Part shown: positions 53,906 to 63,402 of the stretch, piece after piece
How positions within the stretch are numbered: position 1 is the stretch's first letter
Layout of the letters: every line of letters starts with the position of its first letter
Source of the DNA: Alkalicella caledoniensis
GTDB lineage: Bacteria; Bacillota; Proteinivoracia; Proteinivoracales; Proteinivoracaceae
Assembly: GCF_014467015.1 (NCBI RefSeq)
Contig: NZ_CP058559.1
Span: 3,631,372-3,695,371, forward strand
DNA: 64,000 nt
Direction of reading: 5' to 3'
Program-made: the position numbers and the translations under genes
Notes under the pieces: model-generated
What the model was told of the DNA's origin: nothing
Seen by the model: only the letters and a program-made list of their open reading frames with translations
The model's database searches: none

Positions 53906-55783
53906 TTATGATATCAACTTACATATGTTATTAGCAAACTCCACAGGATCACTTAATGTCAAACCTTCTATAAGGAGTGCCTGGTTGTAAAGTACTTCCG
54001 TATACAGCTTAAATTTATCCTTGTCACTCTCAAAAGAATCCTTCAATTTATTAAACACTTCGTGGTTTGGGTTGACTTCTAAAACCCTTTCAGCCTTGAT
54101 TTCCTGATTGTTTGGCATGGCAGCTAGTATTTTCTCCATCTCAATTGAGAGCTCTCCATCAGCAGTTAGACAAACAGGATGGTTCTTTAACCTCTTAGAA
54201 ATTCTTACATCCTTCACTTTGCCCATAAGAACTTCTTTCATAAGAACAAATATCTCTTTACTTTCATTCTCTTGGGTCTTCTCTTCTTCAGTTGTAGTAT
54301 CTTCTATTCCTAAATCACCACTGGATACAGATTTAAATTCTTTATCTTGATAGTTCATTAGCATGCGTACTGCAAATTCATCTACATCATCAGTGAAATA
54401 TAGGATCTCATAACCTTTATCCTTCAGAAGCTCTGTCTGGGGCATCTTATCTATACGAGCAACTGACTCACCCGCTGCGTAGTAAATGTACTTTTGATCC
54501 TCTTTCATGCGCTCAACATATTCAGCTAAGCTAACTACTTTTTCCTCGCTGCTTGAATAGAACAGAAGAAGATCTTGCAAAGTTTCCTTATGCTGACCAA
54601 AGTCACTGTAAACTCCATACTTCAACTGTCTACCAAAGCTCTCAAAGAACTTCTCATAATTTTCTCTATCATTTTTCAGCATTAACTGCAGTTCGTTTTT
54701 GATCTTCTCTTTGATCCTTTTAGCTATGATCTTAAGCTGTCTGTCATGCTGTAATAGCTCCCTTGATATATTCAGTGATAAATCCTCTGAATCTACCATA
54801 CCCTTCACAAAACTAAAGTAATCAGGCACCAAGTCCGAACACTTATTCATGATAAGTACGCCACTAGAATATAGCTCTAAACCCTTTTCATACTCTTTAG
54901 TGTAGAAATCATAGGGCGTTTTCTCTGGAATGTAGAGAATGGCGTTGTATCTAACTGCACCATCTGCACTTATATGAATATGCTTAAGTGGCTTATCAAA
55001 TCCGTAGTGTTTCTCGGCATAGAAGTTATCATAGTCCTCTTTAGTAAGTTCATTTTTATTCTTTCTCCACATGGGAACCATACTATTTACAACTTCCTCT
55101 TGCACAACCTCAGTATACTCATCTTCTGAGCCTTCTTTAGGCACACTCTTTTCAATATCCATCTTAATGGGGTACCTTACAAAATCTGAGTACTTTTTAA
55201 CAATAGATCTTAGCCTATATTCCTCTAAGAAGTCATCATAATTTTCATCCTCAGTATTTTCCTTAAGTTTTAAAACAATCTCAGTTCCCACTGAATCTTT
55301 ATCAAATTCTTCCACTGTATACCCTTCAGCACCAGAAGATTCCCATTTGTATCCGTTATCAGAACCAAAGGCCTTAGTTAACACAGTAACATTATCTGCC
55401 ACCATAAATGCAGAATAAAAGCCTACACCAAACTGACCGATGATATCATAACCATCTTTCAATTCATTTTCTCTCTTAAAAGCAAAAGAACCGCTGTTTG
55501 CTATAACACCTAGATTTTCCTCTAGCTCGTCCTTGGTCATCCCAATCCCTGTGTCAGTAATCTTAAGTAACCTATTTTCCTTATCTGCACTTACTTTTAT
55601 GTAATAATCTTCTTTATTAAAAGAAATATTCTCATCTGTTAAAGCCTTGTAGTAAAGCTTATCGATGGCGTCACTGGAGTTAGAAATGAGCTCCCTTAAG
55701 AAAATCTCCTTATGGGTGTAAATAGAATTGATCATTAAATCCAACAACCTCTTAGACTCAGCTTTAAACTCTTTTTTAACCAT
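53906..55783 (-). CDS. htpG: Molecular chaperone HtpG (Hsp90)
   Basis: 625 residues, full length. The GHKL ATPase shows [30 protein letters not shown] and [16 protein letters not shown]. The middle domain has the catalytic arginine region in [10 protein letters not shown], and the C-terminal dimer domain is present. HtpG helps fold a subset of cytosolic proteins under stress. A perfect CIRCE operator lies 34 bases upstream of the ATG, so it should be repressed by HrcA and induced by heat, unlike Bacillus subtilis, where htpG is not under CIRCE. The ATG follows GGAAGGAG. Confidence 0.97.
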   Translation of the reverse strand: MVKKEFKAESKRLLDLMINSIYTHKEIFLRELISNSSDAIDKLYYKALTDENISFNKEDYYIKVSADKENRLLKITDTGIGMTKDELEENLGVIANSGSFAFKRENELKDGYDIIGQFGVGFYSAFMVADNVTVLTKAFGSDNGYKWESSGAEGYTVEEFDKDSVGTEIVLKLKENTEDENYDDFLEEYRLRSIVKKYSDFVRYPIKMDIEKSVPKEGSEDEYTEVVQEEVVNSMVPMWRKNKNELTKEDYDNFYAEKHYGFDKPLKHIHISADGAVRYNAILYIPEKTPYDFYTKEYEKGLELYSSGVLIMNKCSDLVPDYFSFVKGMVDSEDLSLNISRELLQHDRQLKIIAKRIKEKIKNELQLMLKNDRENYEKFFESFGRQLKYGVYSDFGQHKETLQDLLLFYSSSEEKVVSLAEYVERMKEDQKYIYYAAGESVARIDKMPQTELLKDKGYEILYFTDDVDEFAVRMLMNYQDKEFKSVSSGDLGIEDTTTEEEKTQENESKEIFVLMKEVLMGKVKDVRISKRLKNHPVCLTADGELSIEMEKILAAMPNNQEIKAERVLEVNPNHEVFNKLKDSFESDKDKFKLYTEVLYNQALLIEGLTLSDPVEFANNICKLIS

Positions 55784-55816
55784 AATACATTATCTCCTTC
55801 CAATATAAATTAATAA

Positions 55817-55843
55817 TTAGCACTCTTAAGTATAGAGTGCTAA
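55817..55843. promoter_or_regulatory. CIRCE operator of htpG
   Basis: TTAGCACTC, nine bases, GAGTGCTAA: a perfect match to the HrcA-binding CIRCE consensus, within a longer palindrome (AATAATTAG/CTAATTATT). Confidence 0.97.
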
Positions 55844-55847
55844 TTAT

Positions 55848-55876
55848 TAATTTACCAAAAATATCTTATTTGTCAA
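55848..55876 (-). promoter_or_regulatory. htpG promoter
   Basis: On the minus strand TTGACA (55876-55871), 17 bases, then AAATTA as a weak -10; transcription would start at the edge of CIRCE. The -35 lies in the end of the Cho-like gene. Confidence 0.6.
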
Positions 55877-56945
55877 GTCTTAGAATGAGTTTGTTCAACT
55901 CAACTTTAATTCTTTCCAAATCCCTGCTTTTAATACAAATTTTCGGAAGTATTGTAAAATCAAGCCTTTCATTCTTACTGTGCAAGTATGAGTATATAAT
56001 ACTTGCAGTGTCGATAGTACTCTTCTCCATGGAGTTCGAAGTGGAAATGGAAGTACTGCTGAAAGAAAAAACTTCTAAAATAGAGTTGCAAAGCTTGTCC
56101 TTCCAGTCATCATCAATGCATAGTACTTCACTATATAATACTTTGTTACCATGGATCATAAAAACCTTGTACTTAGAATCTCCTAAACTCTCTAAAACCA
56201 CAATATACTTTCCTGCAAACTTAAGAACTTCTCCACCTCTAAGTATATGTTGTACTGCAGTTAGCTGCCTTTTTAAAACATCAGCCTTCTCAAAATACAG
56301 ATTCTCTGCAGCGGATTGCATTTGCTCTATTAATATTCTTACAGGGGCACGATCCTTCCCTAACAAAAAATTAACTACCTGGTCTATTCTTTCATCATAA
56401 ATACTACTCTCAATATCAACCCTACATAAGCCATCGCAACGATTAAGTTGATGATTCAGGCAGCCTCCTCCCTTGTTAGATGGCCTATTACACATCCTAA
56501 GCCCAAAATGGGATTTTATAAACTCCAAAGCTTCCTCCACCGTTCCTTTACTTGTAAAAGGACCGAAGTACAGGCCTTCTGTGGTGCTGTCAAAATCAGA
56601 TGTAATAAATACTTTGGAATCTCTACCTTTTTTGAGAATTTTTATATATGGGTATCCCTTGAATTTCTTAAGCTTGCTATTGTACATGGGGGCTAGCTTT
56701 TTGATCATTTCATTCTCATAAAGAAGTGCATCAAACTCAGTATCTGTCACGTGTACTTCAAAATCTTCTATTCTACTAACCATCTCAATAATCTTATCAG
56801 AATGGTTGCTGGACTTATTAAAGTACTGTCGAACCCTCTTATTTAAACATTTGGACTTGCCCACATAAATTATATTTCCATAGCCGTCCTTCATAAAATA
56901 GACCCCTGGGACATGTGGGACGTCATTTAGTTTATCTTTTAGCAT
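55866..56945 (-). CDS. Short UvrC-like GIY-YIG endonuclease (Cho-like)
   Basis: 359 residues from ATG 56945 behind GAGGTG. It contains the UvrC N-terminal GIY-YIG domain (GVYFMKDGYGNIIYVGKSKCLNKRV, with the catalytic arginine and the later ENEMIKKLAP), a cysteine-rich middle (RMCNRPS, GGGCLNHQLNRCDGLC) and a UvrB-binding UVR motif (FEKADVLKRQL). The C-terminal RNase H-like and HhH domains of UvrC (5' incision) are missing. This equals the layout of Escherichia coli Cho, which makes only the 3' cut in nucleotide excision repair. A full uvrC is likely elsewhere in the genome. It lies directly upstream of htpG on the same strand. Confidence 0.88.
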   Translation of the reverse strand: MLKDKLNDVPHVPGVYFMKDGYGNIIYVGKSKCLNKRVRQYFNKSSNHSDKIIEMVSRIEDFEVHVTDTEFDALLYENEMIKKLAPMYNSKLKKFKGYPYIKILKKGRDSKVFITSDFDSTTEGLYFGPFTSKGTVEEALEFIKSHFGLRMCNRPSNKGGGCLNHQLNRCDGLCRVDIESSIYDERIDQVVNFLLGKDRAPVRILIEQMQSAAENLYFEKADVLKRQLTAVQHILRGGEVLKFAGKYIVVLESLGDSKYKVFMIHGNKVLYSEVLCIDDDWKDKLCNSILEVFSFSSTSISTSNSMEKSTIDTASIIYSYLHSKNERLDFTILPKICIKSRDLERIKVELNKLILRLDK

Positions 56946-56971
56946 CACTCTCACCTCAAAATGGAGAAAAA

Positions 56972-57000
56972 TAAAACCCCTACCTAAGTAGAGGTTTAAG
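56972..57000 (-). terminator. Terminator of the SPFH operon
   Basis: On the minus strand AAACCTCTACTT pairs with AGGTAGGGGTTTT (one mismatch), about 40 bases behind the last gene of the operon. Confidence 0.75.
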
Positions 57001-57038
57001 GTAAAATTTAAGTTTACCTCTTAATAATAGTATATCAT

Positions 57039-57689
57039 TTACAGTGATGCCCCACAATACTCGCATTCTGTGGTCTCACCTTCGATAATTATATTATTAG
57101 CACCACACCCATTACAAGTAACATTTCTAGTGACCTTACTCGGTTGTGAACTATGGGGTTGATCTTCAACTGCAACTTGTTGTTCTACACTAGGAACTCT
57201 GATATATAGGTTCTGATCAATAAATGCATTAGGAAGGAAATTCTTATCAATCATAGACTCGATATCTTTTCTCACTGACCCTATGTCCTTTTGCATACTA
57301 GTTGCAATCTCTTCTATGGATGACATCCTGTGATTTATTATTAGATTTAAGTACTTTTTAAAAACTGCACTTTGTTTTACCAGCTTTCTGCCAAACCTAA
57401 CTAATAACACACCTGGCAAAAGAAGCAATACACCAAACGCTAAAAGAACAAATAACTCTTCACCAGGAAACTCTCCTACCAAAACCATTATGAAAAACAG
57501 AGAATAAAGAGCAACTAGTATATAACCTAGTATACTCAGGCCTTTTCCAGCTACCATACTTGTTTTACGGTCTTTAGTTAATCTAGTTATAAGTAGTAGA
57601 ATACCAACCGGCCAAAAAAAGATGAATGCTAAAACAATTACCGGCCAAGAATGCATCCAACCAAAATTTCTATTTTTAACCACTTCCAT
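57039..57689 (-). CDS. Membrane protein with C-terminal zinc ribbon (YdjG/YdjH-like)
   Basis: 216 residues from ATG 57689 behind AGGGGAG. Four membrane segments in the first 125 residues (SWPVIVLAFIFFWPVGILLLI; ILGYILVALYSLFFIMVLV; LFVLLAFGVLLLLPGVLLV), then a helical domain (SSIEEIATSMQKDIGSVRKDIESM) that looks like a winged helix of PCI type, and a zinc ribbon at the end (CNGCGANNIII, CEYCGASL). It is the last gene of a three-gene operon with a membrane protein and an SPFH protein, resembling Bacillus ydjG-ydjH-ydjI. Those genes act in envelope stress together with PspA. Confidence 0.72.
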   Translation of the reverse strand: MEVVKNRNFGWMHSWPVIVLAFIFFWPVGILLLITRLTKDRKTSMVAGKGLSILGYILVALYSLFFIMVLVGEFPGEELFVLLAFGVLLLLPGVLLVRFGRKLVKQSAVFKKYLNLIINHRMSSIEEIATSMQKDIGSVRKDIESMIDKNFLPNAFIDQNLYIRVPSVEQQVAVEDQPHSSQPSKVTRNVTCNGCGANNIIIEGETTECEYCGASL

Positions 57690-57706
57690 AAACACACTCC
57701 CCTTCT

Positions 57707-58456
57707 TTATTTTATTGAGCTTAAAACACTGTTTCTCTTATCAACAGTATCTAAAATAGATTGAATATAAGTGCAAATATCTTCTTGATTTTTTAGTACC
57801 ATGTGCTCTTTTGAGCTAATTACCCTATTTACTAAAGTATCTATATGATTTTCTATCTGTTCCTCAATAACAGATACTTCATTGCCAGTTTCTGGGTCAC
57901 TATACCTTAATTTATCCCTTAATTTTTCAAGGCTGTTTGCGAGATCTTCAAGCTCATTTTTGTTCTTGAGGTTTGAAACATATCGAATTATATCCTCTAC
58001 AGATATTACAAGGTTTTTCAATCTATTAACATTATTTTTAGTAACCATTTCCTTGTTAGATGCAGTCATAAGGAATATGGAAGAAAATCCTCCTCCAACT
58101 ACAAATATTAGTAAGTTCAGTAGATGGATTGTAATGTACCAACTAAGGGATACTTCTAGATAAATCCAGAATAAAAACATTGACACAAATACTGCCACAT
58201 TATATAAAAATACAGCAGAACCAATACCTGTAAAAGCAGGAAAAGGGCTATGTGGTTCCTTAACTTTAGTCATAGTAAAAACCATATAGCTAAAGTTTAA
58301 AACTTGAGCAAAAACTAATGTCAGTAAAGTTAACCAAAAGTGACCTGCTCTGTCAGCTGAATCTGTTAACTGAAAAGCCATAAGAATTATGATAAAAACT
58401 GTTAAAACTAAAATCCCATAAGTTATATTCCGGATATGTCCTTTAATATCAATCAC
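57707..58456 (-). CDS. Membrane protein with C-terminal helical domain
   Basis: 249 residues. Four membrane segments (about 12-30, 43-62, 78-100, 108-132), then a charged helical stretch (NRLKNLVISVEDIIRYVSNLKNKNELEDLANSL as broken repeats of heptads) likely to form a cytoplasmic coiled coil. No family recognised with confidence; it takes the middle place of the operon between the SPFH protein and the zinc-ribbon membrane protein, with only five and 17 bases to its neighbours, so the three products probably form one membrane complex. Confidence 0.7.
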   Translation of the reverse strand: MIDIKGHIRNITYGILVLTVFIIILMAFQLTDSADRAGHFWLTLLTLVFAQVLNFSYMVFTMTKVKEPHSPFPAFTGIGSAVFLYNVAVFVSMFLFWIYLEVSLSWYITIHLLNLLIFVVGGGFSSIFLMTASNKEMVTKNNVNRLKNLVISVEDIIRYVSNLKNKNELEDLANSLEKLRDKLRYSDPETGNEVSVIEEQIENHIDTLVNRVISSKEHMVLKNQEDICTYIQSILDTVDKRNSVLSSIK

Positions 58457-58461
58457 CCCTT

Positions 58462-59751
58462 CTACAAAACATTACCACATTCATGGCAGAATTTTTGACC
58501 TGGCTTAACTTCTACACTACACCCTCCACAACGAAGGACCATGCTATTTCCACAGTTCGGGCAGAAATTAACGCCAGATTGTACACTCTCTCCACAATTA
58601 TTACATGGTACAGGCATACCATTACCACAAGCTCTGCAAACCTTGCTATCCTCTAAATTGCCCTTTCCACAATCAGGACACATAACATGTTTACTCCCAC
58701 AGTGAGGACAGAAAACACCCTTAGATGACATAGGTTCACTACAGCTAGCACATGTATTTTGTGCTGGATTTTCTTTTTTAGACTCCGTTAAGTTGTTTCC
58801 ACAATTATTACAGAACTTAACGTTTAAAGGATTTGCAGCATTACATTTAACACAAGTCTGGTTACCTTCAGGTTTTAGGTTTTGAGTCACTTGCCCCATG
58901 GCATTACCCATACCTCCACCTATGCCTAGTCCCATACCCATACCAATACCTGCCCCCATGATATTAGAAGCTCCACTACCTTCATTTCTAGCTGCTGACT
59001 CAAGGGTATCAAAAGACCTTTGTTGCTGATAGTTGTATCCTATGATATCCATCTCAGCTCTACGAGCTAAAGCATCCTTTAGCTTTGCTACACCAGGATC
59101 ATTTTCAGGTATATTTATTGAGTTTACGTAAAAATTCTCAACACTGATACCGAACTTTTCAAAGGTTGGAGCTACTCTCCCCTGAATATGTTCTGAAATC
59201 TCATCAATATATGCATTGATATCCAAAACACTTATTTTTTTATGAACTAAGTATGAAGATATATGATCTTTAATCTTGGTAGTAAGTACACCTCTGAAAT
59301 AATTATTTAAAGTGGTCTTATCAAAGGACTTCATGGTACCAACTAAGTTTACTAAAAACTTCCTAGAGTCATTTATCTGTATACCAAACTGACCGAATGA
59401 CCTAACAGGCACAAATATCTTATATTGTGGATCCTGAAGTTGAATAGGGTCCTTTGTCCCCCACTTTACATCTAATGTAAATCTTTTATTGATATACCAC
59501 ACCTCTGCAACAAAAGGAGAGTTTCCACCAAATGGAAGATTAACTAGTTTTGAAAGTAAAGGAATATTATTAGTGCTTAAAGTATGTCTCCCTGCAGTAA
59601 ATAAATCTAGTGCCTGGCCCCCCTTAAACAAAATAGCCTCTTGAGATTCGTTGACAATTAACTGAGTCCAATTGCCAAGTTCATGTGATGGATGCTTCCA
59701 AGCGAAAACATCTGGATTACCATCATACCTAATAACATCAACAACTGCCAT
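58462..59751 (-). CDS. SPFH-domain protein with multiple zinc ribbons (YdjI-like)
   Basis: 429 residues. Residues about 1-255 form the SPFH/virion-core-protein-type domain (VDVIRYDGNPDVFAWKHP, EAILFKGGQALD, FGQFGIQINDSRKFLVNL, SINIPENDPGVAKLKDALARR). A Gly/Met-rich linker (MGAGIGMGMGLGIGGGMG) follows, then a row of about six zinc-ribbon modules (CVKCNAANPLNVKFCNNCG, CASC, FCPHCG, MCPDCG, CRACG, FCPNCG, FCHECG). The Bacillus relative YdjI is recruited to the membrane with PspA in envelope stress; it has far fewer zinc ribbons. It is the first gene of the operon and pspA is absent here. Confidence 0.85.
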   Translation of the reverse strand: MAVVDVIRYDGNPDVFAWKHPSHELGNWTQLIVNESQEAILFKGGQALDLFTAGRHTLSTNNIPLLSKLVNLPFGGNSPFVAEVWYINKRFTLDVKWGTKDPIQLQDPQYKIFVPVRSFGQFGIQINDSRKFLVNLVGTMKSFDKTTLNNYFRGVLTTKIKDHISSYLVHKKISVLDINAYIDEISEHIQGRVAPTFEKFGISVENFYVNSINIPENDPGVAKLKDALARRAEMDIIGYNYQQQRSFDTLESAARNEGSGASNIMGAGIGMGMGLGIGGGMGNAMGQVTQNLKPEGNQTCVKCNAANPLNVKFCNNCGNNLTESKKENPAQNTCASCSEPMSSKGVFCPHCGSKHVMCPDCGKGNLEDSKVCRACGNGMPVPCNNCGESVQSGVNFCPNCGNSMVLRCGGCSVEVKPGQKFCHECGNVL

Positions 59752-60132
59752 ATAACCACCTCTTATATTTATATTTCAGACTTTCTAAAGACCTAAATAT
59801 GGTAAAAGTAATCTACATAAAGTTACTTCGACACCAATCATCAAATTTCCTGTTTAAAAACTAAATTCTCCACTTATATATATTGATAATTTTATATAAT
59901 AATAACCTTTTTTTTGACAATCTGGCCTTTCTTTAATGAGTATATTCTCCATAACTAAATCAAAACGAGCCGTGATAAGAAATATATAACTTCACGGCTT
60001 ATTTAAGCAATTTTTCCAACCAACTTGATAGCCATTATTTACCACTAAACGACTCGGAGACAGATAATTAGACACTTTTTTCTCTATGTGACCTTTTTCC
60101 TATAAGAAATTGCACAATATGCGAATAAACAA
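59752..60132. other. Intergenic region between divergent operons
   Basis: No gene. A hairpin AGCCGTGATAAG...CTTCACGGCTTA lies at about 59969-60003. The rest is AT rich without recognised elements; the promoter of the plus-strand operon begins at 60133. Confidence 0.5.
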
Positions 60133-60161
60133 TTGACTAATTAGTATATGTTAACTATCAT
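60133..60161 (+). promoter_or_regulatory. Promoter of the SpoIID-dockerin/cohesin operon
   Basis: TTGACT (60133-60138) and TATCAT (60156-60161) with a 17-base spacer. The leader then contains ACTTGCA/TGCAAGT (60192-60213), a seven-base-pair hairpin ahead of the ribosome site. Confidence 0.65.
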
Positions 60162-60234
60162 TAATCTATACCAATTTAAATAGATAAAAATACTTGCAAT
60201 ACTTAGTGCAAGTACCAACTGGGGGAGAAAAAGA

Positions 60235-62301
60235 GTGAAAAGACTGATTAAAGTTAAAGTAGTATTTTTGATTGTAGTTCTATCTTGTATATTTTTGACG
60301 CCCAATTTTCAGGTGGCTGCAAATGCAAACTATAGTACCATAAGGGTACTTCTATCTATCAGCAAAGCTAGCATACCAGTAGTTCTAGATGGCGAATATA
60401 TGATTCAACAAGATCCTGAACTTATTCTACCTAAGGGGACATACACCATATCAGTGGCATCAAATAATCGTGTACGTATAAACGGCAATGGCATAAATAA
60501 AATAATTGGTTCCACTCTTACCTTAGTAAGGCTAAAGAACGAAGGAAATGGTAATAACCATCTAACTATCCGTGGCACAGACTATGGTGACATTAACTAT
60601 CTTGGTAATATGGTCTTTACAGTTAACGGTAGTAATCTAAGGGTGGTAAATCATGTACCACTAGAAGAATACCTTTATGGGGTAGTGCCATATGAAATGA
60701 GTAACTCCTTCCCTCTCGAAGCATTAAAGGCACAAGCTGTCAGTGCTAGGGGCTATGCAATAAGATATATAAAAACATCTGGTACCCATGACCTTGGTGA
60801 CACTACAACCCATCAAGTATATAAGGGTTATAACCCTTCATATGCAAGGGCTATAAGGGCTGTAGATGAGACCGCAGGCCGGGTACTTACACATAACGGT
60901 ACAATAATTGCTACATACTATTCTGCTTCAAACGGTGGACAAACAGAGCTTGCCGGAAATGTATGGGTAACAAATTTGCCATACCTAGTACAAAAAGACG
61001 ACCCTTATGACTTAGAAAATACTGCAAGTATCTACCACAAATTTTTTGTTCCAAAGGTTGTAGAAGGTTCAGCATATGATTCAGCTACATTACCTGGGGA
61101 GCATGCTGTAAGAATTGTTAAAACTAATAGTAACATAAATGTAAGAAGTGGCCCTGGAACAAATCATTCAATCCTCGGCACAACTACTCTAAATAATGTT
61201 TACGAATGGGTTTCCACAGCATCAAATGGCTGGCACCAAATAAAGTATAATGGTCAAGATGCTTATATAACTCCTGACTATGCTGCCAGAGTTGAAAGTG
61301 GAACTTTCCTATATGCTAGTCCTGTACTAGCTGATTTGCAAATAAAAGCTTTTGAAAAGCTTAAAGCAGATGGCCACGATATAGAAAAAGCAACTGATGT
61401 TAAAATAACCAATGTTAACAGTCTAGCAAATGGTCAAAAGCGTTGGCCAAACACTCAAAGCAGAACATTTTTAACTGCCAACGGCAATATTACAGTGCAG
61501 TATTATCTTACTGGTTCAGATACATTATCAAGTAAATCTAATATAGATGTAACAATCAACCTCATGAATAGAAATGCTTCTGGTAGTATCCTAAACACCC
61601 ATGAGTATTTCAGTACAAACACCCGTATGCGTGGTGTAACACCTGAGAGTAATGGTTTCACTGTTACTGCCGGTAGATACGGCCACGGAGTTGGTATGAG
61701 TCAACGTGGAGCTCAACAAATGGCCTCTTCCCCACATAATAAGAAATATAACGAAATACTGGCTTTCTATTTCCATGGGACAAGCCTTTTGACTGTAGAT
61801 ACTAAAGTACCTGACCTTCCCATTCGCCCAGATCCACAACCAGAACCACCAACTGAGCCAGATACCCCTAAAGAACCTAATGTATCCAGTAGCAAACACA
61901 AGATAAATGATAATAACGTAACTGGTGTCTCAACAGGTATGAAGGCAAGTACCTTTATCTCAAATATCAGTGTAAATGATGGAACAGTTGAATTACTCAA
62001 CTCTTCTGGTCAAAATAAAAAATCCGATGACAAAGTTGTAACTGGAGACATCCTAAGAGTAAAGCAAACAGATAACAAAACCTTTAAAGAATATCCTATA
62101 ATCATCTATGGTGATGTTACTGGCAGTGGCGAAATTGCTCTAATAGATTTACTGACCATCCAAAGACATCTTTTAAACATAAGTAAACTTAACGGTCCAT
62201 ATCAAACTGCTGCAGATGTATCAAAGGATGGATCCCTTACCCTCTTAGATTTGCTGATGGTTCAACGTCATCTACTAAAAATAGAAAATATAAAACAATA
62301 A
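60235..62301 (+). CDS. SpoIID/LytB-domain protein with inserted SH3 domain and C-terminal dockerin
   Basis: 688 residues from GTG 60235 behind GGGGGAG. Signal peptide; SpoIID-type domain (about 125-290) with VPLEEYLYGVVPYEMSNSFPLEALKAQAVSARGYA and YYSASNGGQTE; a bacterial SH3 domain (about 293-352, NINVRSGPGTNHSILG) set within it; then the rest of SpoIID (about 355-520, GRYGHGVGMSQRGAQQMA). SpoIID proteins are lytic transglycosylases acting on denuded glycan, and LytB forms boost amidases. A Pro/Glu linker leads to an unassigned domain and a dockerin type I (about 625-685, GDVTGSGEIALIDLLTIQRHL and DVSKDGSLTLLDLLMVQRHL). The next two genes encode cohesin-domain proteins, its obvious partners. 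Confidence 0.92.
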   Translation: MKRLIKVKVVFLIVVLSCIFLTPNFQVAANANYSTIRVLLSISKASIPVVLDGEYMIQQDPELILPKGTYTISVASNNRVRINGNGINKIIGSTLTLVRLKNEGNGNNHLTIRGTDYGDINYLGNMVFTVNGSNLRVVNHVPLEEYLYGVVPYEMSNSFPLEALKAQAVSARGYAIRYIKTSGTHDLGDTTTHQVYKGYNPSYARAIRAVDETAGRVLTHNGTIIATYYSASNGGQTELAGNVWVTNLPYLVQKDDPYDLENTASIYHKFFVPKVVEGSAYDSATLPGEHAVRIVKTNSNINVRSGPGTNHSILGTTTLNNVYEWVSTASNGWHQIKYNGQDAYITPDYAARVESGTFLYASPVLADLQIKAFEKLKADGHDIEKATDVKITNVNSLANGQKRWPNTQSRTFLTANGNITVQYYLTGSDTLSSKSNIDVTINLMNRNASGSILNTHEYFSTNTRMRGVTPESNGFTVTAGRYGHGVGMSQRGAQQMASSPHNKKYNEILAFYFHGTSLLTVDTKVPDLPIRPDPQPEPPTEPDTPKEPNVSSSKHKINDNNVTGVSTGMKASTFISNISVNDGTVELLNSSGQNKKSDDKVVTGDILRVKQTDNKTFKEYPIIIYGDVTGSGEIALIDLLTIQRHLLNISKLNGPYQTAADVSKDGSLTLLDLLMVQRHLLKIENIKQ

Positions 62302-62313
62302 AGGGTGTTCTTG

Positions 62314-63399
62314 ATGAAAACTTTTAAAATAAAAACAGTAATTTATATAAGTATATTAACCTTAGTACTCTCCTTCTTCCCTTCTGTTTCCTTTGCTCAG
62401 AATGTAGAGTTAAGCATCTCTGTGGATAGTCAAGAGATAAGTAAAGGTGAATACTTCGTAGTTACAGTTACTTTCACTGGCAATCAGCCTATAGGAGATT
62501 TAACAGCAGAAATCACCTATGACGAAGAACTAATGACATATCAATCTGGTGGTGGAAATGCAGTTCAATTAAGCAATGGAAAAGGTGGAATCTGGGATAT
62601 CGGATCTCCATATAGAAATTCCTTAATGTATTCCTTTACTTTTAGAGCCAATGACTCTGGTGAAGCTAAATTTGAGATTACCCACAGTGAGGTAATTGGC
62701 CATGGCACAGAAACTCTTCTGGGTAGTCCCATAGGCAGTAAAACAATAACAATAGCTTCTTCAGAAGATAATGAACCAACTGAACCAGTTGAAGAACCTG
62801 AACCTCAAGAGGAATTAGTTGAAATCACCAGAGGTGGAAAAACACTTATAATCCCTAAAAATGGACCTAAGACATCCCTTCCACCGGGTTTTGAGTTAAC
62901 CTCCCTTACACTGGACAACCAAGTATTGACAGTTGCTAGACATGCGAAGACAGGGTTAACCCTTATTTATGCAGTAGATGAAAACCTCAAAGAAGGGTTC
63001 TATGTATATGATCCAGTCCTAAATACCTTTTATAATTACTTTTACATTGATGCAGAACAAAGATATACCTTCCTCCATCCTGTAGAAGACATTGTAGGAT
63101 TTAGCCTGACCACATTGGATATACAAGGAAATGAAATTACTGTACTAAAATCTGATGATAATTTTAACGGCAAATATCTTATATATGCCATGAATCAAGA
63201 AGGTGCAGCACACTATTATTTCTTTGACGATGCAGAAAATACATTGCAAAGAGCTTGGCTTACAACAACTAACGTTGAAGGCGAGCAAAATGATAACTTT
63301 TCATGGATCATATTTGTTTTAAGCGGTATATGTGTAGCTCTACTTTTGGTAATATTTAGAATAAGAACTAAAACTAAATCTAAAAATGTGAGGTCATAG
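62314..63399 (+). CDS. Membrane-anchored cohesin-domain protein
   Basis: 361 residues from ATG 62314, 12 bases behind the dockerin gene's stop (AAAGGG as site; a GTG at 62305 is less likely). Signal peptide; cohesin-like domain (about 26-150: SQEISKGEYFVVTVTF, DLTAEITYDEELMTYQSGGG, SLMYSFTFRANDSGEAKFEI); a Glu/Pro linker (EPTEPVEEPEPQEE); a second unassigned beta-rich domain (EITRGGKTLIIPKNGPKTSL, then FYVYDPVLNTFYNYF); and a C-terminal membrane helix (about 330-350) with a basic tail. It should hold dockerin proteins at the outer membrane face. Cohesin assignment rests on fold-type pattern, not on key residues. Confidence 0.82.
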   Translation: MKTFKIKTVIYISILTLVLSFFPSVSFAQNVELSISVDSQEISKGEYFVVTVTFTGNQPIGDLTAEITYDEELMTYQSGGGNAVQLSNGKGGIWDIGSPYRNSLMYSFTFRANDSGEAKFEITHSEVIGHGTETLLGSPIGSKTITIASSEDNEPTEPVEEPEPQEELVEITRGGKTLIIPKNGPKTSLPPGFELTSLTLDNQVLTVARHAKTGLTLIYAVDENLKEGFYVYDPVLNTFYNYFYIDAEQRYTFLHPVEDIVGFSLTTLDIQGNEITVLKSDDNFNGKYLIYAMNQEGAAHYYFFDDAENTLQRAWLTTTNVEGEQNDNFSWIIFVLSGICVALLLVIFRIRTKTKSKNVRS

Positions 63400-63402
63400 G
63401 AT

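Noticed and set aside
55837..56400. 187-codon plus-strand open frame
   Set aside because: Antisense to the Cho-like gene and crossing the CIRCE side of htpG; no coding signal of its own.
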